From Hygrocybe punicea (taxonomy: Eukaryota > Basidiomycota > Agaricomycetes > Agaricales > Hygrophoraceae), in the NCBI GenBank assembly GCA_963556145.1, contig OY744473.1, positions 4,526,001 to 4,590,000 on the forward strand: a stretch of 64,000 nt of DNA. Reading direction: 5' to 3'. The translations under genes and the position numbers were made by a program. The notes beneath the pieces were generated by a model that made no database searches, was not told the origin of the DNA, and saw only the letters and a list, made by a program, of their open reading frames with translations. Shown here piece after piece: positions 22,510 to 32,972 of the stretch (position 1 is its first letter; each line of letters begins with the position of its first letter).

Positions 22510-23290
22510 TAGATTTAATTTTTTATGATTGTGGCATTTATTTAATGACTTATATGAAGACAGGGACACTTGTAGACCCACTTGTCGAACACTGTTCGGC
22601 CTTTTTGACGCCTGTTCAACAAGTGTATCATTAATAATACAATGTGCATTGCAAATGTAGCTACATGCCAGATAATGTACATTTGCTTGTTTTATTAATT
22701 ACAATGACTTAGCTGAAGGTTGAGACACTTGTAGACTAGCTTGTCGAACACTGTTCGGCCTGTTCAATGCCTGTTCAACAAGTGTATCATTAATAATACA
22801 ATGTGCTTTGCGAATGTAACTACATGTCAAATAATGTATATTCGCTTGTTGAATCACTTGTAATGAATTAGATGAAGGCTGGGACACTTGTACACTAGCT
22901 TGTCGAACACTGTTCGGCCTGTTCGACACCTGTTTGACAAGTGTACCATTAATATTACAATGTGCATTGCAAATGTAGCGACATGTCAAATAATGTCTAT
23001 TCACTTGTTGGATCACTTGTAATGACTTACCTGAAGGTTGAGACACTTGTAGACTAGCTTGTCGCACACTGTTTGGCCTGTTCAACAAGTGTTCAACAAG
23101 TGTATCATTAATAATACAATGTGCATTGTAAATCTTGCTACATCACAGACAATGTACATACCCATGTTTTCTTAATTGCAATGACTTAGATGAAGGCTGG
23201 GACATTTGCAATGCCTCAGACTAAACTTGGGCCACTTGTAGAACAGCTTGTCACACACCGTTCAGCCTGTACTGATCATGCCTTTCATTA
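22510..23290. repeat. 159-bp satellite, about five units
   Basis: The landmark GACACTTGTAGAC (last copy degenerate) recurs at 22565, 22724, 22883, 23042 and 23201, an exact 159-bp period. Units share GCTTGTCGAACACTGTTCGGCC and a TTAATAATACAATGTGC stretch (both in part degenerate). Because 159 is 53 codons, the minus strand stays open at 22699-23088 with a repeated LNRPNSVRQAS peptide. I regard it as satellite DNA rather than a gene. Confidence 0.9.
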
Positions 23291-24180
23291 CAATGATAAA
23301 GCTGTCGAGCATTTTGGTCATTAACAACATGCTACAATCCAGGCCATTCCAAAATTGGCGACTGTCATCCAGCTTATTGTTCTGACAAATTGAGCCAACA
23401 AATTCTCACAGTTATGACAGACAAAATTCACACGGCTTCATCATTCTTCCCAGGGTTTTGAATTTGTTCCCACACCTTGTTAAATTTGTTCCCACGGCTT
23501 GGCAAATTGGTGTTTGTGGCATTTGCGACCCTGAAGTGAAAACTGACCATATAGAAAACAATTCCCTAATAGAGACTCGTAATCCCACCCCATCTGGGCC
23601 CATCCAATGCCAGTGGGGAATAATTATCTTACCCCATCTTGGCCCATTCCATTCTAGTGGGAAATCCTTATTTCTAACTTTATGGGCCCATTCAATATCA
23701 AGGGAAAGAAATATCTCAGCTCATCTCAGCCCATCCAATCCAATAGGTCTGGATAATATCTTGGCCCATCCACTGGGATTGGAGGTTTAGCTCATGGGCT
23801 CTCCCAATGTTACTGGTCAAAAATCCGATGCAAGGTGTGGGCAGTGGAGGTCATCACCCTCATCCCATGGTCATGGTTGAGGTGATCATGATTGTGGTGG
23901 TGGCAATGGTGATAGCAGCAGTGGTGGTGGGTGCATGGTCGACACTGCCGCAGGGTGCTTGCTGCCATCCTCACTGTTGTTGCTGCTGCTGGACTGATGA
24001 TGACTGGCAGATGGGTGGGTGATGGGAAGGCGATGGTGGTGCCACTACCAATACCGTCATCATTGTTGTTGTCATCATCGGTTGCCATGTCATCGTTGGC
24101 CACTCCATCCACCTCAAGGGCTGATGGTGCCTGACAAAGTAGGCAGCGGGCGACGAGTGACAGGCAATAGAGATGTACCT
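23291..24180. other. Noncoding with GCCCATCC-type and GGTGGT repeats
   Basis: 23580-23780 carries degenerate repeats of the form GGCCCATYCAATnnnAGTGGG. 23840-24115 is trinucleotide-rich (GTG/GAT/CAT), giving low-complexity open frames on both strands. No gene is supported. Confidence 0.5.
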
Positions 24181-24189
24181 TGGCCTAGT

Positions 24190-24305
24190 GTTGGGGAAGT
24201 TTGGTCTCAGACCAATCCAAACCCAGTTTAGACCGAACTGAAACTGCCAGTCTCAGTTTCAGTTTGGGAATTTCCAGCAGAGACTGAACCGTTGGAGAGG
24301 GCCAG
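24190..24305 (+). mobile_element. Truncated hAT-like non-autonomous element end (TAGTGTTG...)
   Basis: It begins TAGTGTTGGGGAAGTTTGG, matching the TIR of the element at 29900, and carries the same degenerate GAACCG/AACTGAAACTG repeats. It ends abruptly at about 24305, where DIRS gag sequence begins. No right TIR was found. Confidence 0.55.
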
Positions 24306-25817
24306 AAACTGGTACATAGCGCTTGGCAGACAGAATCCACGAAGGGGCGGTTGGGGTGGTTGTGCAAGTAATGAGCGAAGACATCAATGCGGATCAGCGT
24401 CACGATCTTGAAAAGGTTGGGGTGATCGCGGATGGTGGCGAGTGTGGGCACATTAAGGAGTTCATTGGGAGGCACCCCAGGCATGGGGGGTTCATAGAGG
24501 CTGGAAAGGGCGACAGTGAGGTGGTCCGGTCCATCGTCGTCCCAAATGAGGTGACGAGCATATTTAGGATGGCGTGACGAGGGCCTGGTGTCATTTGGTG
24601 GGCGGACAGTTGGGGGCCTTGTGGTTGGGGGAACAGCATTTGGAGCAGAGATGGGCATAGTTGCACTTGTTGTTGGAATTAGGGCACTTGTTGTCATTCC
24701 ACCGACGGCAGGGGTCGTGTTTCTGGGACTGTGAAGTAATGGGTGTAGTACAGCATGGTTCATGGAGCCGGTCCCAAGAGTGGACCCAATGTAGTTGGAG
24801 GTCTGCAAACGAGTTCACGTTGGTGAGGAGAAGGTCACAGCGTTGGGTGACACGGATCCGAATTCCCTTGTCAAGGGATATGATATGTTGGTGTTGCTCG
24901 ACCGGCAGGATGGCAAAGAGTCCAGAAATGTATCATCCATAATGGTGCAACTCGTTCTTGCATTTGGGGAAGACAAATAAAGTGGCTTCGATGGTAGGGT
25001 CCCAGGCGGTGATCCACTCTCCGTGGGAGGTAACTGTTTTGGCTGGGGAAGAAGCGCCGAGTGAAATCTCAAAGGAGCCAACTTGTTCCTTTCATGAGTT
25101 GGTTGTGGAGGTAGTGAAGAGGCCTTAGAGTACGTGGTCGAGGTTGATGGCCCGTCCAGAGACGAGGTTGGTCCATTCGGAAGGGGGGAATTGAGGACAA
25201 TCCACTGCATTGAGGATGGAAGTAACAGTGAATTTGATGTCGTGGGAGAAATTCTCGAGAGAAGTTTGGGTTTCCTGTAGAGACAGGGGGAGTGCCGATG
25301 GATGGAGAGATTCGCAGATGATCCATGGGAGAAGAGAGATGTCGACCCTCCGTTTGGGAGGACGAGCACTGTCTTCATCGTCGTCGGCGAGGGGTCACTT
25401 GGAAAGGCGTGAAGAGTTGATTTGTCCTGTTGGAACAGGGGCACCATTGTAGCCATCCGCGATATCGTGTTCGCCATATTCGAAATCGACGAGTCGGTTG
25501 GTGGGGTTTGACCGGGATAGTCCGCCTTGTCTGATGTTGTCGAAGCTTTCCAGCATTCGGCAGTAGGCACCGAAAGCCTGTCGATTAGCCATATCTTCCT
25601 CCGTTGGCCCTTGGAAAGGAATGATACTAGCAAGTTCGAGGATGACATCTGATTTCTCCTTTCTCCCTGCACGGTAGTCTTCGGTAACTTTGAGACATGC
25701 ATCCCAAACTTCCCAGTTGAGGTCGGGTGTCCCTTGCATTTGGCTCTGTGTTTCAATGATGTTCTCATTTTGAGGCATGAAGGCGATGTAACGAAGTAAG
25801 GAGAGAGAAAAAACCAA
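24306..25817 (-). pseudogene. DIRS-like gag fragment (minus strand), truncated before RT
   Basis: Reading leftward from 25817, the protein starts with a 140-codon frame, shifts frame near 25400, and reaches a Cys/His cluster at about 24640-24730 (CRRWNDNKCPN ... C-x-YAHLCSKC-x2-PNHKAPNCP). After another frame change it reads FAHYLHNHPNRPFVDSVCQA and then SFWP at about 24310. HPNRPFVDSVC...FWPWA is a conserved junction between gag and RT in Agaricomycete DIRS-like elements. Here it is cut exactly after FWP by hAT-like repeat sequence. RT and recombinase are missing. Confidence 0.7.
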
Positions 25818-26547
25818 AAAACTGGAAGCTACGAAGTGGGAAAGATTAGGTAGGAATGGTAGACAGAGTAAGTAATCTTACCCTGGAAGGAGATGGGGAT
25901 TCCTGTACGATAGGAGGTCTCCTTCCCGGGTATATAAGTTGGAAAGTGAAACTGAGACATGGGGAGTGGAACCCGGAGTAAGATGAAGGGAGAGGCACAT
26001 GGGCTCTCAATCGCAGCCAAGGCGAGTGCAGATGTCTGTGTGTGGGAAGCCCTGTTGTATCAGGCCGGATTAGATTATAGTAAAGAAACTTTAAAACCAA
26101 TTAAAAAATAATTTTTATGCAAGTCTAATGGATGAGGGCGACTAGTACCCCATGCACTCAAGCACCTATCGCCTAGCATGCTCCATTGAGAACCTTGCTG
26201 TATCCCTCAATGCAGGTGTACCTCTCCTATCTCGAGTCGAGGTTCAAAATGTGTTCAGGCAATAGGAGTTGTCTCACCCTCCTCATTGCTCACCACATCA
26301 CCTCACTCAGGTAGCATACCTGGAATCTTCTGTTTTCCTTATTTCATTGCTCATGCAATCACTCACCCAGGTCTACAGATTATTTTTTATTCTCTAAAGT
26401 TCACCCACCTTCCCTCCCTAGTACATTATTGTTGTTACACCAATTGTACACACAAAAATTCATATGGACTGGTTCTATCCTGGCTTCAAGCCGGACAGAC
26501 CAAGCTCTGATATCTGGCTATTCACGTGCTCCCTAAGCAGAGTTGAT
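25818..26547. other. Noncoding, probable 5' region of the DIRS fragment and flank
   Basis: 25830-26080 is immediately upstream of the gag fragment on its strand and includes a TATATAAG-like box (about 25930, plus-strand reading). 26100-26547 shows no gene. Confidence 0.35.
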
Positions 26548-26549
26548 TA

Positions 26550-27260
26550 GAGCCGTTTGCATAATCCTTGACAGTAAAAAAAAAGTGCCAATTACAACAA
26601 ATACAGTAAATACACAGTAACTGATGAAATACCTCATAGATTGATATGGTTGCAGAGTGAAAGATGTAATTAGATTTGGATAATATTTAGTGTATGGTGA
26701 GTTGCAGATGAAATAGATGGTAAACTGACCCTTTTTGAGACACAAAATGATATTGTAAGATTATGGAATCAAATCAGCTCCTATGAAGAAGATTGTATGG
26801 AGAAAGTTGTTCATTTTTGCAAGGGCTAGAAGTACATATACCGTGTTTTTCTTTATTTTTGTTCCTTGAGCTAATATTGCATCTGTATTACATTTGTCTG
26901 CATTAGGTCTGAAATGCTGCATGAAGTATAAAATATTAGCTCAAGGAACAAAAATAAAGAAAAACACGGTATATGTACTTCTAGCCCTTGCAAAAATGAA
27001 CAACTTTCTCCATACAATCTTCTTCATAGGAGCTGATTTGATTCCATAATCTTACAATATCATTTTGTGTCTCAAAAAGGGTCAGTTTACCATCTATTTC
27101 ATCTGCAACTCACCATACACTAAATATTATCCAAATCTAATTACATCTTTTACTCTGCAACCATATCAATCTATGAGGTATTTCATGAGTTATTGTGTAT
27201 TTACTGTATTTGTTGTAATTGGCACTTTTTTTTTACTGTCAAGGATTATGCAAACGGCTG
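26550..27260. mobile_element. 711-bp foldback MITE, TA-flanked
   Basis: Inverted arms of about 328 bp (26550-26877 and 26931-27260; paired positions sum to 53810 throughout) around a spacer of about 54 bp. The ends read AGCCGTTTGCATAATCC, with TA on both sides (26548-26549 and 27261-27262), as expected for a Tc1/mariner-type target. The arms differ at only a few positions. Small mirrored open frames in the arms are not genes. Confidence 0.9.
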
Positions 27261-27262
27261 TA

Positions 27263-27716
27263 AGTCATAAATAAATAAATGTCCAAATTCATTATTTTCT
27301 CTTGCTTTTAGATCACTCCTGCAATCAACATAATTATCAGTGCTAAATTGTAGAGGGAAAGTATAATTTAGATTTGAGTTTACACAGGTTTGCTAGTCTA
27401 AATTTAGACATCACTTCAAGACAAGCTGAAATTTATAATTTTGACGGGATGAAAATATTTAATTTAATGGATATCAAAATGTACCATTTTGGTAGTTGTC
27501 AAAGTTTAAGATTCCATCAGAACTAAAGTGATTGTATGCTCCCATCACCCACCTGTTGCCCACTCGCTGCCCACTCACTGCCCATGTGCACGTTATCAGG
27601 CATGCTCATCGCCCACCCATCCTCTCACTGCCCACATGCACATCAGTCTTTGGCGGGTTTCCAGATCAAGGTGTTCAGTCACAAGTCACAACAACAACAA
27701 GCAACACGATGACAAC
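27263..27716. other. AT-rich spacer then AAC/GAT microsatellite
   Basis: No gene seen. 27530-27620 repeats a CCCACTCrCTGCCCA motif. Confidence 0.4.
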
Positions 27717-28618
27717 TAAGGTTGAACACAGGTCCAGGTAAACCCGGTTACCCGCCGGTTCCGGTCTGAGTGGTGCGGGTACCGGGTTGCCATCTTGGCG
27801 ACCCATGCAACACCATGACCCAGACCGGCAGGTTCACGGGTCTGGATGGGTAGTGTTGCCATATCATGTGACCATTACCTTACAGGTTTTTCACCAACAC
27901 CACAACAACGCAAGGCCAATGAATGCGACACAATGTCGCGTTCATGAACACAGGTAAGTCTTGTCAACTTTACTAATATTATCTATTACAGGAAACTCGA
28001 ACACAACCACATCATAAGCACACCACCATGGATCCCAATGCCAATGCAATGCCAATGGACATGGGACAGCCACAACACCACCACCAGTGGTGGCAATGGC
28101 AATGGCAACGTCAACAATGATGATGGAACAGCAACAGCAACAACGATGACAGCAGCAGCAGCAGCAGCCGTGGCAGCCACACCACCACAACCATACTACC
28201 ACCCCGACGAGGACAACAGTTGGCAGCAACAGCACCAGCAATGCCAGGCAGGGACCACAGGACAAGACCCCCCATCCCTCCACATCCCTTGGGGACACCG
28301 GAGGGCTCCCCAGCACCCATCTACCTCGTGAAGTGCAGTGCCATATCTATTGATACGTGCCTGCCATTCGCGAGGAGAATGGATGGGGTGAGCCCACCTC
28401 GATCTGGGTCCCAGACCACGTCTGAACCCAGACGTGAGGTATGTGGTGCCCTGTGGGTATGGGAATGGGTGATGAAACCTGGGCAGTGCATGCAAACCTG
28501 GTCAACCTGGGGGCAAAACCCACCGGCACCTGGACCCTTACCTGTCTTTGATCGGGTTTGACAGGTCCGGGTCCAGGTTGGACTTTGTAGACCCCCAGGT
28601 TACCTGTGTTCAACCCTA
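27717..28618. mobile_element. hAT-like non-autonomous element with GGGTAC/CCGGGT termini
   Basis: The ends are inverted: TAAGGTTGAACACAGGT at the left and its partner ACCTGTGTTCAACCCTA at the right. Subterminal GGTTACCCG/GGGTACCGGG motifs follow. The interior is CAG/CAC-trinucleotide-rich (28020-28330) with no credible gene. A direct repeat ATGACAAC lies at 27709-27716 and 4 bp beyond the right end, but the flank is itself (AACGACAAT)-like microsatellite, so the target duplication is uncertain. Confidence 0.7.
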
Positions 28619-28770
28619 ATGAATGACAACAATGATGAAGCAACAATGACAACAAAGATGAAGCGAAAATGACAACAACAACAACAACAGCAACAATGGT
28701 GACAACAACAATGACAATGACGGTGACCATCAGTGAGGCCGGAGAAGTTGTGCGCCAAGTCTCTGGCCAA

Positions 28771-28935
28771 GGTAGTGTTAGGGAAGTTCGGTTTGGTCTG
28801 GTTTTGGGCCTTTTTTCCCCAAACCGAAACTGAACTGTTCAGTTCCTGCAAAAAAATCCTAAACCAAAACCAAAACTGATGTAAACCATTTACATTGGTT
28901 CGGTTTTGGTCCAAATGCAGTCTAGACCATGAACC
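28771..28935 (+). mobile_element. hAT-like terminus (TAGTGTTAGGGAAGTTCGG)
   Basis: Same TIR family as 29900, followed by AACCGAAACTGAACTG-type repeats. The 8 bp before it are GGCCAAGG. Its partner terminus was not found. Confidence 0.5.
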
Positions 28936-29891
28936 ACATGGGTTGGAGGCCCTCACTCCCATCTGACCTTGCAAGAGTGCTGCACATGTCAATCGATGTG
29001 GCCGTCCTCATTATGAGGTGGGATTGGAGATTGGGTGGGCTGCATGGTCCTGTCCTAGTGAAACACACGCGTCGAACATGTGTGTTCCACCTTGGCTGTT
29101 GTCATTTGGGTGTGGTGGTGGTGCCCTGACATGTCAGATGCGTTGTGCAGGCAACGACGGGTGTGTTGGTCCCACGTTGGTCCTGCATTGGTTGTTTTTG
29201 GTGGACACATGGTTGTGGTGGCATACAAGCCTCTCTGTGTGGGTGTCCCAACTCCCAACATGTCATGTGAGTTGTACATGTGACAACGGGTGGGTTGACC
29301 CCATGTTGGCCACATTGGTATTGCATGATGGTGGTGGTGGTGGTGGTGGTGGTGTTGCATGGTGGCAATAGTGGTGGTGGTGTGGTGCCATTTTCTGTTA
29401 TAAATGAATAAAAACAATACAAAAAAAACAAAAAAAACATACCACAAAGGAGCAGGGGTGGATTCACCACCCCCTGCTGCTCATTCCATCTCGTTGACTC
29501 TCACTCCACCCTGTTCACGTTCAACGTTCGTTTGCGTGCGCGCATGTCTTGGACACATTGTTGTTGGCATCCGACATGGCCATCCTGGTGGTTGTGGCCA
29601 TCATGGTGGCAATCATTGTCGTTGTCATTGTTGTTGTCATTGTAGTGATGGTGGTGGCCATGGTGGTGGTGGTGGTCGTCGTGATGGCCATGGTGGCCAT
29701 TGATGGTAACTTACTGTAAATGTGAGTTAGTGTTGAATAATAAATAAAATAAAATAAAAAGTACATGGGTGGCAGGGAGTACCCTGCTGCCCATTTTGTT
29801 CACCTTGGGTGCTCCATCGTCCTCGTTTGGTGTATGTTGTGGGCATTGTTGGTGGTTGCAGAAGGCACTTTGGTGACTTTGGAAGTCAGCC
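28936..29891. other. GTG/CAT trinucleotide-rich noncoding stretch
   Basis: (GGT)n at 29325-29350 and 29590-29700. Two near copies of AATAAATGAATAAAAAC/AATAAATAAAATAAAAT followed by a CAGGGGGTGG or CAGGGAGTACCCTGCTGCC hairpin lie at about 29400-29490 and 29740-29800, perhaps two related element ends. No gene is supported. Confidence 0.45.
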
Positions 29892-30402
29892 AAATGGCCT
29901 AGTGTTGCCGAAGTTCAGTTCGGTCCGGTTTTTTGAGTTTTTTGGAAAACCTGAACCAAAACCGCCGGTTCGGTTCAGCCATTTGCTGAACCTGAACCGA
30001 AACCATGCAGAACAGTTTCATGGCATTTGGTTCGCATTTAAACGCATTCAAACCGCTGAACCGTGGCGGGGAGGGGGCCTAGACCATTCATGTGGTCCAC
30101 GGCAGCCCACTCTCCATGGTGGGGTTGCGTAAATACCTTGTGAATGACATCCACTGCTCTTCGCGAGGTAGGTGTGGCGCCCGTACCTGCGGAACCCATA
30201 CCCGCCATGATCCATCCTAACAATCTTGCGAAGAACGGGGACACATCAATTGACGCGCTCCGTCTGTTTTCGCGAGGTTGGATGGGGCCAGGGACTTGCC
30301 ATGGCCCAATTGATGCGGCCGGGGCGTGTTCGTGAGGTGGCACGAGGTTGGATGGGGCTGGGGACTTTCCATGGGCGTCCGCGCGTGCTGATGACCTCGC
30401 GA

Positions 30403-31194
30403 TGTAAAGGCGAGGTCAGGTGGCTGCGGAATAATAATCCTAAGCCTGTGGGGTCAGCGTAGAAGTGACTAGGAATAGTCTAACAAGCTTCAGTAAGATA
30501 ATAGGATATAAAAGGTAAGAAGCCGCCGAGTAAACTACTGAAATCTATCGAGACCGGTCGAAGCCGACGAAGCCAACGATGTCGGGTACGGCGGGTCGGG
30601 TGTCGGGTGACGAGGGAGGTAGAGATAAAGGCGGTAGAACGACGGGGAGAGCGTCAAGGAATCCGACGAGTAATGTGTGCGATGGATTTTACTGAGAGAC
30701 TAATTCTCAGAGAGAGGAAACGGGGGAACTGGTTTCTTATTTTGAGACGGCGCTTGGGCACCATTTTTATACTACAAATTTCTGTACCTAGATTCGGACG
30801 AGAGTCCTCGGCCGATGAGAGGAAACAAAGGAGAATAAAAATGGGGAAGTAGGAAGAGCGTTGCGAGGCGACGATGACAGGGAAAATGGGTGGAAGATAT
30901 AAAAACCGTAAAAGATGCAATATACTTTACTATATCCCCATAAGGGAGACGCTAGGCGTGAATAAGGCAAGTCCGATGTCGGGATCCCAGTCCGATGAGA
31001 TCTATCTTTGATATTTGAAGTTCCGTGAGTTTAGGAGATAGACCAACCAGGGACGTGAGCGGCCGTGCTAGTCGGTATGCATCGGGTTGCATCGGGTTGC
31101 GTCAGGTTCGAGCATAAATTGCTAGAGACGTCGGGTTCAAGCGGATTCGCTAGATATTGATGTTACGGCCTCAGAGGGTCGAGGACCCTCTACA
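30403..31194 (+). mobile_element. Solo LTR, 792 bp, 4-bp TSD GCGA
   Basis: Begins TGTAAAGGCGAG and ends CCTCTACA. It is flanked by GCGA at 30399-30402 and 31195-31198. Ends and length fit a fungal LTR retrotransposon, most likely gypsy-type by its TGTRAMGGCGAG start. An internal TATAAAAG occurs near 30507. No internal coding sequence remains, so it arose by LTR-LTR recombination. Confidence 0.85.
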
Positions 31195-31923
31195 GCGAAG
31201 AATGGGGCACGTCAATTGACGCGCTCCGTTTGTTTTCGCGAGGTTGGATGGGGCTGGGGACTTCCTATGGGTGTCCGCACGTCAATTGACACGGCTAGGG
31301 CGTGTTCGTGAGGGACGTAACTGGGCTGGTAGGTGGGCACACCACCCTCCCAGCCTTCAACTCCCCGTCGTCATGTTGGTGTTGGTGTTGTAACTGGTGG
31401 TGGAGGCGACAATGGTCGCGATCATCCACGTTTGACGTGGCAGGTGGCTGCTGCCGCCAGTGTTGCTCTGCTGCTGCTGCCGGCGTTGCTGTTGCTGCTG
31501 CTGCTGCTGCGGTTGTGGTTGTGGTTGCAGTTGCTGCTGCTGCTGTTGCTGTTGCTGTCATTTGGGGCCATTTGGCCATCATCGGGGTGGTGGCATTGGT
31601 GGTGTTGCCACTGCCATTGCTGCTGCTGCCGCTGCTGCCCTCGATTCACTCCGACTCGCATTGGAATGCGAGGGAGGTTGTTGGGTGGAGTTGACCGCAG
31701 GCGCCTTCTTTATGCAGTCAAGGTGGGCCAGGGGGCTGTTCTATGTAATAAAATGTCAGTAAAATATAGTATGAAGCCGTTACTTACTGTAGTTGTTGAG
31801 TAACGTTAGTGTTGAGTCGAAATTAGTGTGTCGCGCGAGTATGTTTAAGGTCACATGACCTAAGTTCATGCAACTGCGTAGAAAAAAATGTGAAAAATTC
31901 AGTATCTAAATGAGTATCTACGT

Positions 31924-32536
31924 TGTAGAGGCTCCGGGCCCTCTGGACCCGAATCCTCTTCATATCCCACTTCGTCCTCGTCCATTCCCATTCACGTATC
32001 ATCGATTCCGCCCGTTTCCGGTCTTTTCCGTCGATTCCGCTCCAGATTCCGCCTCCGGAATCGTTCATACTCAAGATGCGATGTCTCTAACGACCCGGAA
32101 TCAGTACGTATATAGTTACATATGATATATCTTCGTTTCCCGTTACTTAGTACATAGCACCATTCCCCCTATACTCCGCTCCACCTCTCTACCATCAGTT
32201 ACAGCCTTCGCTTGTAGTACATAGTTACTACAGCACAGGATCTCTCCCAGTAGTATAAAAGATGTACCCTTATACTACAACATATATAATATCATATCCC
32301 ACCATATCATATTACATCCTATCGTATTGCATCCCTTCAGTTCTATTTCTTAGTCCTCGCTTCGTATCATCTCATTAGTCTTCGTACTCCACTCCCTTCA
32401 CTTCCCCTCTGATCCAGAACCCTGGATTCGGGTTGGATTGACTAGACTATAGACACTAAACTCCTCTGATCACTTCTTAGCTGATCACCACTTTCGTAGA
32501 TTCCCATTCGGGTCTACAACCCCACTCGCCGTCACA
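31924..32536 (-). mobile_element. Solo LTR, 613 bp, minus orientation, 4-bp TSD ACGT
   Basis: Read on the minus strand it begins TGTGACGGCGAGTGGGG and ends GAGCCTCTACA. It is flanked by ACGT at 31920-31923 and 32537-32540. The ends match those of the solo LTR at 30403, so both belong to one family or sister families, inserted in opposite orientation in the same host element. Confidence 0.85.
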
Positions 32537-32820
32537 ACGTAGGTAACTATACATTACGGTTCATGGTTTGAACCGCATTTGAATGTGGTTTGAACCGCAT
32601 GTCAGTGCTGGAACCGCAAATGGAACCAGCAGTTTGGTTCAGCCAAAGGGCTGAACCAGAACCGAACTTCCAGTTCAGTTCGCGGTTCAAAGTGGGTTCG
32701 GATCGGTTCCGAACTGAACTTCGGCATCACTAAAATGGCCAACTTGGGACTGTCGGTTTGTGGTTCAAACTGAGTTTGAAACCGTTCAGCTGCCAAATCT
32801 CCCAAACTGAAACTGAACGG

Positions 32821-32972
32821 TGTAGTGGTAGTGCCTGTCCTGTCACGTGACTGGATTCCCACGGTTCGTCGTAGTCAGTAGCTGATCTGATGTAGTAGAT
32901 AGTTCCCATCCTAGTCTTTCCAGGCTTTCCAGCTAGACTCCGTCAGAGAGTCCCTCAGCAGCCTCCGACCCT
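32821..32972 (+). repeat. Direct repeat (5' LTR-like), 152 bp
   Basis: Nearly identical to 34916-35067 in the same orientation; both begin TGTAGTGGTAGTGCC. It sits directly against the GAACCG-type hAT repeat on its left. Confidence 0.8.

Larger units (their letters stand above)
29892..32740. mobile_element. hAT-like non-autonomous element with perfect 8-bp target duplication
   Basis: The element 29900-32732 begins TAGTGTTGCCGAAGTTC and ends GAACTTCGGCATCACTA, an inverted pair with one mismatch. It is flanked by the identical octamer AAATGGCC (29892-29899 and 32733-32740). An 8-bp duplication and YAGNGTTG-type ends are hAT hallmarks. The subterminal regions carry degenerate GGTTCGG/GAACCG repeats. 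Two solo LTRs are inserted inside; without them the element is about 1.42 kb. The interior includes ACGTCAATTGAC repeats and a CTG-rich stretch (31440-31640) but no transposase. Confidence 0.9.

Noticed and set aside
22510..23290. CRISPR array
   Set aside because: Regular 159-bp period, but whole units are similar with no unique spacers, and the context is eukaryotic.
24400..24942. Plus-strand ORFs opposite the DIRS gag fragment
   Set aside because: Antisense shadows; the minus strand carries the recognisable Cys/His cluster and the HPNRPFVDSVC block.
26533..26745. Mirrored 60-70-codon ORFs in the MITE arms (also 45018-45209 and 45308-45499) as small proteins
   Set aside because: They exist in both arms only because the arms are inverted copies; AT-rich, no homology, no start context.
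31302..31803. Poly-Leu/poly-Cys/poly-Ser ORFs around the CTG tract
   Set aside because: Microsatellite translations inside a non-autonomous hAT-like element split by solo LTRs.
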